From SFEL01 sp963640685 (lineage in GTDB: Bacteria; Bacillota; Clostridia; Christensenellales; CAG-138): a DNA stretch of 64,000 nucleotides. The stretch spans positions 1 to 64,000 of the forward strand of contig CAVIAA010000004.1 of assembly GCA_963640685.1 (NCBI GenBank), given 5' to 3'. Below, piece after piece: positions 33,741 to 42,209 of the stretch; position 1 is the first letter of the stretch, and every line of letters starts with the position of its first letter. The notes beneath the pieces were generated by a model. That model made no database searches. It was given only the letters and a program-made list of their open reading frames with translations, and was not told the origin of the DNA. The position numbers were made by a program, and so were the translations under genes.

Positions 33741-35573
33741 TTATTCAACAGTTACGGACTTTGCAAGGTTGCGGGGCTTGTCGATATCGCAGCCCTTGAG
33801 CAGCGCAACGTAGTACGCAAGCAGCTGAAGCGGCAGTATCGCCAGCGAGGGCTTAACGAAGGGATCCGCTTCGGGTATCCACATTACCTGATCCGCCGTT
33901 TCCGCAACGCCGGGCGTGCCCTCTGTTGCAAGAGCCAAAACCACCGCGCCGCGCGCCTTTACCTCGCGCATGTTGCTTATCATCTTATCCGCAAGCGGCG
34001 CATAGGTGCAGAGCGCAACAACCAGCGAGCCGGGCTCGATAAGCGATATCGTGCCGTGCTTGAGCTCCCCCGCAGGGTATGCCTCAGAGAATATGTAGGA
34101 TATCTCCTTTAGCTTGAGCGAGCCCTCCATCGCCAGCGCGTGGTCGACGTTCCTGCCTATGAAGTATATATTGCGGCAGTTAAAGTGCAGCGATGCAAGG
34201 TACTTGATGTAATCGGACTTTTCCAGCAGGCCGCGCATGAGCTCCGGCAGCTCCTCGATCCTGTCGAGCGCCGCGCGCACCTCGGCCTCTGTCGCCGTCC
34301 CGCGGCAAAGCCCCATATACAGCGAAAGCAGATAGCACACCGAAAGCTGCGCGCTGTATGCCTTTGTGGTCGCAACGGCTATCTCGGGACCCGCCCAGGT
34401 GTATATTACGTCCTCGCTCTCGTTTGCAATGCTGCTGCCAACCACGTTTACTATGGATATCACCCTTGCGCCCCGCGCCCTGGCCTCGCGCAGCGCAAGC
34501 AGCGTGTCGATGGTCTCGCCGGACTGGCTTATGACTATCGCAATGGTCTTATCCGTAACTATCGGGTCGCTGTAACGGAACTCCGAGGCAAGCTCGACCG
34601 TTACCGGTACTCTCGCATAGCGCTCGATGTAGTGCTTTGCAACCTGACCCACATAGCTTGCGGAGCCGCAGGCTATTATGAATACCCTGTCGCACCGGCG
34701 TATATCCTCTTTTGAAAGGTGCTTCAGCTCAAGGTCTATCCTGCCGCCCTTTACCCGGGGGCGAACGGTATTGCGTATGACGTCCGGCTGCTCCATTATT
34801 TCCTTGAGCATAAAGTGCGGGTAGCCGCCCTTTTCCGCCGCGTCCGCGTTCCATTCGATGTGCTCGACCGGCTTATTCAGCTCCTCGCCGTAGCGGCTGT
34901 ATATCCTTACCGAATCCGCCGTAAGCACCGCCATTTCGTATTCCTCGAGCCGTATCACCTCGCGGGTGTGCCTGAGTATCGCCGGAACGTCGGATGCTAT
35001 GAAGTTTTCGCCGCGGCCGACGCCGACTATGAGCGGGCTGTCCTTGCGCACGGCGTATATGGCGTTTGGCCTGTCGCGGAATATTATGCCGAAGGCAAAC
35101 GCGCCGGATATCAGGCTGAGCGCCTCGCGTATCGCGTTTTCCGGCTCGCGGCAGCTCATGTAAAGGTACTCAACGAGGTTGCAGGCTATCTCGGTGTCGG
35201 TCTCCGACATAAAGGAATAGCCGCGCTCGGTAAGGAAATCCCGAAGCTCGATGTAGTTTTCAACTATGCCGTTATGCACGAGGGCGACCTCGCCATGCCG
35301 GCTGAGATGGGGGTGCGCGTTTACGTCATTGGGCTCGCCGTGCGTTGCCCAGCGTGTATGGCCTATGCCGAGGCAGCCGGGCAGCGTTTTCCCGCCCTCC
35401 GTCATATCCTCAAGCACCTTCAGCCTGCCCTTTGCCTTTACAACGCCTATGTCCTCTCCGTTTGAAATCGCTATTCCCGAGGAGTCATAGCCGCGGTATT
35501 CCAGCTTTTCCAGCGCTTCAAGTATCAGCGGGGCGGCCTGCTTCGGGCCGATATAGCCAACTATTCCACACAT
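33741..35573 (-). CDS. glmS: Glutamine--fructose-6-phosphate aminotransferase (isomerizing)
   Basis: 610 aa, full length. The N-terminal Ntn glutaminase domain starts MCGIVGYIG with nucleophile Cys2, and has GHTRWATHGEP and HNGIVENY. Two SIS domains (about 290-600) carry ACGSASYVG, SQSGETIDTLLALREA and the C-terminal KPRNLAKSVTVE. Commits fructose-6-P to UDP-GlcNAc and hence peptidoglycan. No glmS ribozyme fits in the 41 bp separating it from the nucleotidyltransferase gene, so control is by another route. The two are probably co-transcribed. Confidence 0.97.
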   Translation of the reverse strand: MCGIVGYIGPKQAAPLILEALEKLEYRGYDSSGIAISNGEDIGVVKAKGRLKVLEDMTEGGKTLPGCLGIGHTRWATHGEPNDVNAHPHLSRHGEVALVHNGIVENYIELRDFLTERGYSFMSETDTEIACNLVEYLYMSCREPENAIREALSLISGAFAFGIIFRDRPNAIYAVRKDSPLIVGVGRGENFIASDVPAILRHTREVIRLEEYEMAVLTADSVRIYSRYGEELNKPVEHIEWNADAAEKGGYPHFMLKEIMEQPDVIRNTVRPRVKGGRIDLELKHLSKEDIRRCDRVFIIACGSASYVGQVAKHYIERYARVPVTVELASEFRYSDPIVTDKTIAIVISQSGETIDTLLALREARARGARVISIVNVVGSSIANESEDVIYTWAGPEIAVATTKAYSAQLSVCYLLSLYMGLCRGTATEAEVRAALDRIEELPELMRGLLEKSDYIKYLASLHFNCRNIYFIGRNVDHALAMEGSLKLKEISYIFSEAYPAGELKHGTISLIEPGSLVVALCTYAPLADKMISNMREVKARGAVVLALATEGTPGVAETADQVMWIPEADPFVKPSLAILPLQLLAYYVALLKGCDIDKPRNLAKSVTVE

Positions 35574-35614
35574 ATATGCTTAAAACACGTCTCCTTTTCG
35601 GTTTTGGGGGAGCG

Positions 35615-36535
35615 TCAGCTCCAGAGGTTCTCGGAGTATACCCCTTTCGCCTTTATCTCGGCGATGCTTCTCATAACCTCCGGCTTATCCTCCCTGTATG
35701 TCACGCCGAACCAGCGGTCGGTGCTCTCCTCGACCCTTACGCGAACCTTTCCCTCGGCCATGAGCTGCTGAACGGCGTTCGGCAGCAGATCCTCGTACTT
35801 TGCCGGGTCGGCTGCTATGCCTGCTGCAAAGTTCTGCTTGAAAGTATCCTCCAGCATGGGCAGTATGCTCGGCTTAAAGCCCCAGCAGTTCATGGATACC
35901 GGCGTTCCCTCGGGCAGGTCGGTAAAGGTTCTGCCGTCATCCTCGGTGAATGCGCCGCCGTGCTCGCGCTTGAATATCTTGCGCCGCTCGACTATGTGGG
36001 TGAGGAAGCCGTCCTCATCCACCTCGCACACTCCCCTTGCAACACTGCCGTGCTCGGTAAGCGTGTTTTCCAGCCTGTAGCCTATCATGAGCTGCTCGTC
36101 CTCCGGGGAATCGGCGCTCAAAAAGGCGTAGAGCTTCCGGAAGGCCTCGGGGCCGTAGTAGTCGTCGGAATTTATTACGGCAAACGGGCGGCCGGCGATC
36201 TCGTCCCTTGCGCAGAGCAGCGCATGAGTAGTGCCAAGGGGCTTTGTCCGCCCCTCCGGCGCCTTAAGACCCGCCGGCAGCTTATCCATCTCCTGAAAGG
36301 CACAGGTAACGCCCGCGTATTTGGATATCCTGTCGCCGATGGCCTCCATAAAGTCATGCTCTATTTCGTGCTTTATTATGAACACGAGGTCGTGGAAGCC
36401 GGCGCGTATCGCGTCGTATATCGAGAAGTCGATTATAAGGTTGCCCGCCGCATCGATAGGGTCTATCTGCTTGAGCCCGCCGTAGCGGCTGCCCATTCCC
36501 GCGGCAAGAAGCACCAGCACAGGCTGCTTTTTCAT
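35615..36535 (-). CDS. Sugar-phosphate nucleotidyltransferase
   Basis: 306 aa with the NTP-transferase signature LVLLAAGMGSRYGGLKQ at 8-24, metal site VINSDDYYG, and MNCWGFKPSILP. Couples a sugar-1-phosphate to a nucleotide (GlmU/RmlA-like fold). It lacks the beta-helix acetyltransferase domain of GlmU. Position just upstream of glmS on the same strand suggests an amino-sugar or cell-wall route, but the substrate is not evident. GGAGG 11 nt before ATG. Confidence 0.85.
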   Translation of the reverse strand: MKKQPVLVLLAAGMGSRYGGLKQIDPIDAAGNLIIDFSIYDAIRAGFHDLVFIIKHEIEHDFMEAIGDRISKYAGVTCAFQEMDKLPAGLKAPEGRTKPLGTTHALLCARDEIAGRPFAVINSDDYYGPEAFRKLYAFLSADSPEDEQLMIGYRLENTLTEHGSVARGVCEVDEDGFLTHIVERRKIFKREHGGAFTEDDGRTFTDLPEGTPVSMNCWGFKPSILPMLEDTFKQNFAAGIAADPAKYEDLLPNAVQQLMAEGKVRVRVEESTDRWFGVTYREDKPEVMRSIAEIKAKGVYSENLWS

Positions 36536-36614
36536 GTTGACGATACCTCCGTGTTCTATAAAGTATTTTTAAGGCTTGGGTTTTATGCTCTATTCTTTAT
36601 GCTCTGTTAAGCCA

Positions 36615-37334
36615 TCAGGCATCGCCCATGGGTATGCCGCGGCCGGTGCGGTCGATATAGAAGGCGGCTGATGCTGCATCCATATAGGGATTCAGCCAGA
36701 GGTAGCCTATGCCGCAGGTGAGGGATGCGAGAATGCCCCAGCCGATGAAGGAAAGGTCGAGGCAGAACAGACGCCACTTGTGACCCTTCATGAGCTCCTT
36801 GCTCATGTTCACCGCCTGCCTTATGCCAAGCTCGGGGTTCTCCGCCATGAGGTAGTGCGCAAGGCGATAGCGATAGGTGGCGACGATGCCGGGGATTACG
36901 AAGAGCAGACCCCAGAGGAAGGTGAAGAGCGTCATGAACAGCTCGAGGCCGACGGTCTTAAGGAATATATCGAACCTTGAGAACAGCACAGAGACCTCAT
37001 CTGCCTTGCCGCTGAGGGTAAGGTTGGTGTAGTAGCGGTTGCAGCCCTGGGTGATGGCGCCGGTGAGCAGTATCACGGCGATACCGACGATGAGCGCAAG
37101 TATCGGCGAGCCGGTCATAACTCCGTCGAGAGATTCATACTGGGCGATGAGCGCCTCGGCATCGCCGGCGATGAGCGCCTCAACGTCAAGGCTCGCCAGC
37201 TTGGATATGGTCTCGTATATTCCGCCCAGACCGCAGATGACTGCGGCAATGAAGGATACGAGTATGGAGCGTCCCCAGTTCCCGCGCAGCTTTGTGCGGG
37301 CGATCTTCCTAAATTCTTTTGCAGTGAATGTCAT
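36615..37334 (-). CDS. DUF975 family membrane protein
   Basis: 239 aa with about five membrane helices. The opening FTAKEFRKIARTKLRGNWGRSILVSFIAA is the DUF975 signature, and GLLFVIPGIVATYRYRLAHYLMAENPELGIRQAVNMSKELMKGHKWRLFCLDLSFIGW is the conserved core. Function unknown; common and often multi-copy in Clostridia. The ATG at 37334 has AGAGGAAG upstream; a longer frame adds 31 residues without family similarity. Confidence 0.9.
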   Translation of the reverse strand: MTFTAKEFRKIARTKLRGNWGRSILVSFIAAVICGLGGIYETISKLASLDVEALIAGDAEALIAQYESLDGVMTGSPILALIVGIAVILLTGAITQGCNRYYTNLTLSGKADEVSVLFSRFDIFLKTVGLELFMTLFTFLWGLLFVIPGIVATYRYRLAHYLMAENPELGIRQAVNMSKELMKGHKWRLFCLDLSFIGWGILASLTCGIGYLWLNPYMDAASAAFYIDRTGRGIPMGDA

Positions 37335-37375
37335 GGTTTTCTTCCTCTCTATTATATATAAATTTGCTTGGGGTA

Positions 37376-37678
37376 TCAATCGTTTATCTTGCAGCCGGAG
37401 CAGCCCTCGCAGCTCTCCGCGTCGCAATCCATCCGCGCCTCAACTATCTTTGAGAGCACATCCATCTTGTCCTCGTCCGCGGGGAGGAACTCCTCGTATT
37501 CGCCGTCGGTCTGTATGCGGAAAACGAAAAGATCCTGCTCCTCGTCGTCGCCCGCGGCGGGGTCTACCATAACGGCGTACTCGTCGTTTTCGTAGTCAAA
37601 GTAATCCACGACCTCGAGCTCTATCTCGTTGCCCTCCTCGTCGTTGAATACTACTATATCCCTATCCAGCTCTTCCAT
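37376..37678 (-). CDS. DUF1292 domain-containing protein with C-terminal Cys cluster
   Basis: 100-aa, very acidic protein. DIVVFNDEEGNEIELEVVDYFDYENDEYAVMV is the DUF1292 core (YrzB-like). The C-terminus CDAESCEGCSGCKIND adds four cysteines in a CxxxxCxxCxxC pattern that could bind a metal or cluster. In Firmicutes this family often sits near yrrK/mltG; not so here. Strong AAAGGAG and a good promoter. Confidence 0.9.
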   Translation of the reverse strand: MEELDRDIVVFNDEEGNEIELEVVDYFDYENDEYAVMVDPAAGDDEEQDLFVFRIQTDGEYEEFLPADEDKMDVLSKIVEARMDCDAESCEGCSGCKIND

Positions 37679-37714
37679 CTGTCAGTATCTCCTTTGCGAA
37701 AATTTAGCACATAC

Positions 37715-37743
37715 ATTCTACTCCATGAACCGGCATACTGCAA
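37715..37743 (-). promoter_or_regulatory. Promoter of the DUF1292 gene
   Basis: Minus-strand TTGCAG-17-TAGAAT, about 35 nt upstream of the start at 37678. Confidence 0.6.
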
Positions 37744-37858
37744 GGAAAAATTCCGACAAATTCCATATTTTTATCACATTCATACGTTTGGTTATGCTTT
37801 AATTATCTTCACTTATGGTTTTGTTCATGCTGCGTTCATATATTGGGCAAGTGCGCAT

Positions 37859-37887
37859 AAAAAAAGCCGCCCGGCAGGTGGGCGGCT
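37859..37887 (-). terminator. Intrinsic terminator in the DUF1292-trmO gap
   Basis: Minus-strand AGCCGCCC-ACCTGCC-GGGCGGCT followed by TTTTTT. It must end a minus-strand transcript arising between 37890 and about 38180, or read-through from trmO. Confidence 0.85.
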
Positions 37888-38178
37888 CAGTTATCTGGAG
37901 TTTTATATGAAAAAACCGGAAGAAATCCTACAAAAGATACTGTGTATCGCTCTCTGGTCTTATCGGCATCACCTCCCCCTCGGGCAGCTCGCCGGTCTTA
38001 TCGGAGGTGGTACGCCCGGCTTCGGTGGGTTTGCCGGGGACTGTCTGGTGGTGTTCTTTGTCATTGGGCTTTCTGCGCCTCCTTTCTTTGAAGTGATTAC
38101 ATCTTACCAGAGAAAGACGGCGCAAGTTTGGCCGAAACTTATAACATTGGGGCGTTTATATTAACAGACGCCATATAA
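37888..38178 (-). other. Candidate small transcribed unit of unknown nature
   Basis: This 290-bp gap has no large gene but ends in a strong minus-strand terminator. On the minus strand AAAGGAGG (38078-38085) is followed 13 nt later by a 31-codon frame starting at 38064 (MTKNTTRQSPANPPKPG..., Pro/Arg-rich). Its TGA overlaps the ATG of a 13-codon frame (MPIRPESDTQYLL, 37969-37928). Another frame over the same stretch stays open for 65 codons. It could be a small proline-rich protein, a leader, a small RNA, or the 3' leader of trmO. I cannot decide between these. Confidence 0.3.
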
Positions 38179-38883
38179 TTATTTAAGCCGCTGTGAACCC
38201 GCGGGCTCTGCGGCAAAGACCGTCAGCACGCCGCCTGATACAGAAAAGCGTATATCGAGGCCGGAAAACTCCAGCCCGTAGGGTTCGCCGTCCGCCTGAT
38301 ATGCGGGGCGGGGATCCTGCGAGAGCGCCTCTATAAGCGCCGCGCGCTTCTGCTCAGGAACGCGGCAGAGCAGCTCATCTGGAAACTGCACCTCAAGCCG
38401 CTTGTTCAGCTTTTCCCCGGCAAAGCCGCTCCTTGCCTCCGGGTGGCTGTCGGTAAACGGCAGATACGGCTTTATGTCGTATATCGGCGAGCCGTCCATG
38501 AGGTCTGCGCCGCGAACCAGCAGCACGGTGCCCAGCCCCGCCCGCTTTTCCGCCCGAATAAGCTCCACGGAGGACAGCCCTATCGGGTTCGGCCGGTACG
38601 GCGAGCGGGTCGCAAACACCCCCATGCGGGTGTTTCCGCCGAGGCGGGGCGGCTTGACCGTTGGCCGCCAGCCCTGCCGCTCAACCCTTGAAAAGCCCCA
38701 GAGCAGCCACAAATGGGAATACCCCTCGATGCCGCGCAGCGCGTTTGCGTCGCGGTATTCCGGCTCAAATATTATCTCGGAGGTCTGCCCCGCGCCGAGG
38801 CCGCTCTGCCTCGGTATGCCGAACTTCTCGGTAAAGTCGCTTTTTATCCGCGCAACAACGCTAAGCTCAAAGGTATCTGCCAT
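38179..38883 (-). CDS. trmO: tRNA (N6-threonylcarbamoyladenosine37-N6)-methyltransferase TrmO-like
   Basis: 234-aa TrmO/YaeB family protein. Beta-barrel core ARIKSDFTEKFGIPRQSGL, GIEGYSHLWLLWGFS, NTRMGVFATRSPYRPNPIGLSSVEL and LVRGADLMDGSPIYDIKPYLPFTD are all characteristic. The enzyme uses SAM to methylate t6A37 in tRNA-Thr. The ATG at 38883 matches the family start. It lacks a clear ribosome site, and the terminator of degV ends only about 10 nt upstream. Confidence 0.92.
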   Translation of the reverse strand: MADTFELSVVARIKSDFTEKFGIPRQSGLGAGQTSEIIFEPEYRDANALRGIEGYSHLWLLWGFSRVERQGWRPTVKPPRLGGNTRMGVFATRSPYRPNPIGLSSVELIRAEKRAGLGTVLLVRGADLMDGSPIYDIKPYLPFTDSHPEARSGFAGEKLNKRLEVQFPDELLCRVPEQKRAALIEALSQDPRPAYQADGEPYGLEFSGLDIRFSVSGGVLTVFAAEPAGSQRLK

Positions 38884-38892
38884 GGTAAACCG

Positions 38893-38931
38893 AAAAATGC
38901 CCGTCCCTTCGTTGTGAAGTATTACGGGCAT
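38893..38931 (-). terminator. Terminator of degV
   Basis: Minus-strand ATGCCCGT pairs with ACGGGCAT (inner CTTC/GAAG extension), then TTTTT. A minus-strand TATAAT (38933-38938) directly precedes it and could start trmO transcripts inside the hairpin. Confidence 0.75.
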
Positions 38932-38945
38932 TATTATATCACACT

Positions 38946-39815
38946 CTATATGTTCCTGTCGCTGCCCATAAAGAACAGCGCAACGGTATCCGGCCCTACG
39001 TGGCTGCCGGTGACCGGCTCGTAGCAAACTGTCATTATGCCCTTTGGCGGGGCTGCGCGGTTTATAAGCGAAATAAGGTAGTTTGCGTCCTCCAGGCAGT
39101 CCGCATGCGCAATGCCTATCACCTGCTGCTCAGGGTCAACGGCGTGCTCGGCGTATCTGTCCGCAAGCGCCTTCAGCGAGGAGCGGCGGCCGCGCACCTT
39201 TGCGCAGCAGACTATCTTGCCCTCGTCGTCCCCCTTGAGTATCGGCCTTATATCCAGCGCCGCGCCTATGAACGCCTTTACGTTGGATATCCTGCCGGTT
39301 CGGGCAAGGTGGCGTATATCCCCGACCGTAAACACCTGATCCATCCTGAACCGCTCCGAAAGCAGCGTATCCGCAATTTCGTCCAGCCCTGCGCCGGCGT
39401 TTTTCATCTCCCGCGCCCTCAGCACGAGTATGCCCTCGCCGAGAGATGCGCTCAGGGTATCCACAAGGCGAATTTTTCTTTCGGGGTAAAGCTCGCGCAG
39501 CTCCCGCGCCGCGCTCTCCGCGGAGTGATACGAGCCGCTTATGCCGGAGGACATGCCGACGTAGAGCAAATCCTGCCCGCTTTCCAGTATCGGGGTAAAC
39601 ACCTCTTTATACATATGCGGCGTCACCTGCGAGGTAACGGCAATCGCGCCGTTTCTTATCGCGCCGTAATACGCCGCGCCGTCAAAGCTGTCGGGCGGCG
39701 GGCAGTGCAGGCTCTCGGAGCCTGTGGAATAGCTGAACGGAGCGACGGTTATATCGTCTATGCCCAGCGCACTGTAATCCAGATTGGCGGATGAGTCGGT
39801 AACAATTGCAAACAT
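38946..39815 (-). CDS. DegV family fatty-acid-binding protein
   Basis: 289 aa, DegV fold. IVTDSSANLDYSALGIDDITVAPF at the N-terminus, VTSQVTP and YVGMSSGISGSYHSA (lipid-binding loop), VFTVGDIRHLARTGRISN, and GSHVGPDTVALFFMG at the C-terminus. DegV/FakB proteins bind a fatty acid and can present it to the FakA kinase. fakA is not in this window. Own promoter; CTGGAGGCG before ATG. Confidence 0.95.
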   Translation of the reverse strand: MFAIVTDSSANLDYSALGIDDITVAPFSYSTGSESLHCPPPDSFDGAAYYGAIRNGAIAVTSQVTPHMYKEVFTPILESGQDLLYVGMSSGISGSYHSAESAARELRELYPERKIRLVDTLSASLGEGILVLRAREMKNAGAGLDEIADTLLSERFRMDQVFTVGDIRHLARTGRISNVKAFIGAALDIRPILKGDDEGKIVCCAKVRGRRSSLKALADRYAEHAVDPEQQVIGIAHADCLEDANYLISLINRAAPPKGIMTVCYEPVTGSHVGPDTVALFFMGSDRNI

Positions 39816-39847
39816 ATTGCGCCTCCAGTAATCTAATATGCAATATT

Positions 39848-39876
39848 ATATTAGCGCATACGTCATAAAGCGTCAA
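39848..39876 (-). promoter_or_regulatory. Promoter of degV
   Basis: Minus-strand TTGACG-17-TAATAT, 33 nt upstream of the start codon. Confidence 0.7.
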
Positions 39877-39897
39877 GCGGTATATAATAAAGTATCG

Positions 39898-39926
39898 TTG
39901 CGGGAATGTGAATTTAATGGTAAAAT
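39898..39926 (+). promoter_or_regulatory. Promoter of the DUF1836 gene
   Basis: TTGCGG-17-TAAAAT, 31 nt upstream of the TTG start. Confidence 0.65.
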
Positions 39927-39956
39927 GGCGTATATTAAAGAAAAGGAGAATGGCTC

Positions 39957-40592
39957 TTGGCATACGATAAGGAGCTTATCGCGGGCAAGCTGCGCCGCTG
40001 GGACAAATACCTGACCGGCTTTCGCCTGCCGGAATGGGAGAGCATACCCGACATGGGACTGTATATGGAGCAGACGGTCGCGCTGCTCAGGCAGTATATA
40101 GACTACCTGCCGCCGGAGATGAAGGGCGGGCAGGTCATAACCGCAACGGCCATAAACAACTACATCCGGCTAAAGCTGATGCCGCGGCCGGTAAAGCGGC
40201 GGTACTACCGCGAGCACATCGCTTACCTTATTATAATATGTACGCTCAAGCAGAACCTGAGCCTCTCGATGCTGCCGAAAATAATACCGACCGGCATGAC
40301 CCGCGACGAGGTTCGGGAGGTATACACCGCCTACGCAAAACGGCACGCCATGGCGGCGCGCTACTTCGTTGAGCAGGTCAGGAGCCTCGCAGCGCCGATA
40401 CTTGAAAACGGGCAGGAGAGCGAGCTTTCAACCGGCGACACAGGGGAGATGATAATCACCTCCGCCATCATGGGCAGCTTTGCAAGGCTGCTTTCCGAAA
40501 AGCTGATACCGCTGGACGACCGAACGCTTGCAAACGGCGGCAGCATCGAAGACCCGCCGGCACGGAATCAGGCCGCGTCGCCGGAATACTGA
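39957..40592 (+). CDS. DUF1836 domain-containing protein
   Basis: 211 aa. The DUF1836 core spans about 25-130: TVALLRQYIDYLPPEMKGGQVITATAINNYIRLKLMPRPVKRRYYREHIAYLIIICTLKQNLSLSMLPKII. This is a MerR-like winged helix followed by a helical domain. Putative regulator of unknown targets. TTG start at 39957, 8 nt after AAAAGGAG; the ATG two bases into that site leads to an immediate stop. The 3' end overlaps the convergent DMT transporter by 25 bp. Confidence 0.85.
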   Translation: MAYDKELIAGKLRRWDKYLTGFRLPEWESIPDMGLYMEQTVALLRQYIDYLPPEMKGGQVITATAINNYIRLKLMPRPVKRRYYREHIAYLIIICTLKQNLSLSMLPKIIPTGMTRDEVREVYTAYAKRHAMAARYFVEQVRSLAAPILENGQESELSTGDTGEMIITSAIMGSFARLLSEKLIPLDDRTLANGGSIEDPPARNQAASPEY

Positions 40593-41443
40593 CGCTTTAC
40601 GATATACACGCCGGCTATAACGACCGCCATTCCGCAAAGCTCCATGAGCGTGAGCCGCTCGCCAAAGAGCACAAAGGAGTATATCGCCGCAAAGACCGGC
40701 TCGGAAAGGCATATGACCGAGGAAAGGTTAACGTTTATCCTGCTCTGGCAGTGCGCAAGCAGGTTCTGGCCTATCACCTGAACCGCAAAGGTCATGCCGA
40801 GTATCGGCCACAGCTCGCCAAAGCTGCGCGGCACGGCAAACCCCTCAACGGCGCAGCCGACGATGAGCAGCCCAATCAGGGTGGATATGGTGCAGACGAA
40901 CATTATCGCGCTGGAGGGTATCCTGCCGCTTTCGCGGTAGATGATGAGCATATAGGTCGAATAGAAGAAGCAGGCGAGGAACGCCAGCGCGTCCCCCTTG
41001 TAGCCGGAGGCGCCGCCCTCCGCCTTGCCGAGCATAAGCAGCACGAGGCCGGCCACCGCAACGGCGAGCCCAGGCAGGAACAGCCTCGGCAGCTTCTCCT
41101 TAAACATAAAGTAAGACACCGGAACTATCACAAACGGTGTAAGGTTTACCAGCAGCGTCGCGTTTGCAACCGAGGTATAGCCAAAGGAAACATTAAAGAA
41201 CGCAACGTCCCCCGCGAGCATAAAGCCCGCCGCAAGCAGCGTTATCCAGTCCTTTTTTGTGAGCAGCGGCAGCTCTCTGCGGCACATCAGATACAGCACC
41301 GGCAGCGCGAACACGCAGCGCCACATGCCCGCGATTATCGGCGATATAACGCTGTAGCGCACGAAAATGCCCGAGCCGGCGAGGAATGCCATTGAAAGCA
41401 GCTCCAGCAGCACATACTTCGTTTCGTTTTGACGGGATCCCAT
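40568..41443 (-). CDS. EamA/DMT superfamily transporter
   Basis: 291 aa, ten predicted membrane helices in two EamA repeats. The first repeat has LLELLSMAFLAGSGIFVRYSV and FFNVSFGYTSVANATLLVNLTPFVIVPVSYFMFKEKL. The second has HCQSRINVNLSSVICLSEPVFAAIYSFVLFGERLTLMELCGMAVVIAGVY. Typical drug/metabolite exporter; cargo unknown. GAGAGG precedes ATG. Confidence 0.92.
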   Translation of the reverse strand: MGSRQNETKYVLLELLSMAFLAGSGIFVRYSVISPIIAGMWRCVFALPVLYLMCRRELPLLTKKDWITLLAAGFMLAGDVAFFNVSFGYTSVANATLLVNLTPFVIVPVSYFMFKEKLPRLFLPGLAVAVAGLVLLMLGKAEGGASGYKGDALAFLACFFYSTYMLIIYRESGRIPSSAIMFVCTISTLIGLLIVGCAVEGFAVPRSFGELWPILGMTFAVQVIGQNLLAHCQSRINVNLSSVICLSEPVFAAIYSFVLFGERLTLMELCGMAVVIAGVYIVKRQYSGDAA

Positions 41444-41552
41444 AGTTTTTAATGCCTCTCATTGTGTGTTTATATTCTTTGCGTATGCGGACGGGTTCAT
41501 TCTGCAAAAGCCAATATATTCTAACACACAATGCGGCAAATTTACATCTTTT

Positions 41553-42179
41553 TTACTCGCCGAAGAAGCGCTTTTTGTAGTAGCTCTCGGCTATGTATAT
41601 CGCGGCGAGCGGGTTGTGCCCGGTCACCCTGTCCTTAACCGCAAGCACGGTCGCGGGCGCCTCAAGGTACTTCATAACGAGGCTGTCGTGCCCGACGCAG
41701 AGGCCGAGTATTATGTTGAGCTCTGTGTTTTCGGAGTTCATAAGCAGCGCCTGCCCTATCGGGTTGCACATTATCTCATCTGCGCAGCCGGAGAGGGTCT
41801 CCCCGTCGCTTATGCCTATCGTGGACTTGGGGTCAACGCCGTTTTTGCATACCGCTGAGACCACCTCAAAGCCGTTGTGCCTGAGTATTTTGCTGACCTC
41901 CCGCGCTTCGCTGGAAAAGCCGACGCAGAACACCAGCCCGAGCTTATGAAAGCCGCACTTTTTGCAGAAGAGCATTATCTCCTCCATTCGGCACAGCCTG
42001 CCATACCCCTCCGCCTCAACCAGCGCGGCGTTATGCGCCAGCTTGTAGTTCTCCTCCTCGCCGTACAGCTCCCGCGCCTCCGCCTGAAGCTCCTCGTCCC
42101 TGCTTGGGCAGCAGCTCATAGCGTCCTTGATGTCGTTTACCTGACAGCCGTGGCTTGCACATTCGGCACATTTTATCAT
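41553..42179 (-). CDS. DUF1847 family metal-binding protein
   Basis: 208 aa with a cysteine-rich N-terminus (MIKCAECASHGC...CCPS), then MLFCKKCGFHKLGLVFCVGFSSEAREVSKILRHNGFEV and C-terminal GLCVGHDSLVMKYLEAPATVLAVKDRVTGHNPLAAIY. This is the DUF1847 family of predicted metal-binding proteins of anaerobes. Function unproven. First or second gene of a pair with the TIM-barrel protein 30 bp upstream. Confidence 0.9.
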   Translation of the reverse strand: MIKCAECASHGCQVNDIKDAMSCCPSRDEELQAEARELYGEEENYKLAHNAALVEAEGYGRLCRMEEIMLFCKKCGFHKLGLVFCVGFSSEAREVSKILRHNGFEVVSAVCKNGVDPKSTIGISDGETLSGCADEIMCNPIGQALLMNSENTELNIILGLCVGHDSLVMKYLEAPATVLAVKDRVTGHNPLAAIYIAESYYKKRFFGE

Positions 42180-42209
42180 ATCGTTATTCTCCTTTTTTGT
42201 TTTTCCCCT

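Noticed and set aside
35574..35614. glmS ribozyme upstream of glmS
   Set aside because: Only 41 bp separate glmS from the upstream coding region, too short for the ribozyme, and no core sequence is seen.
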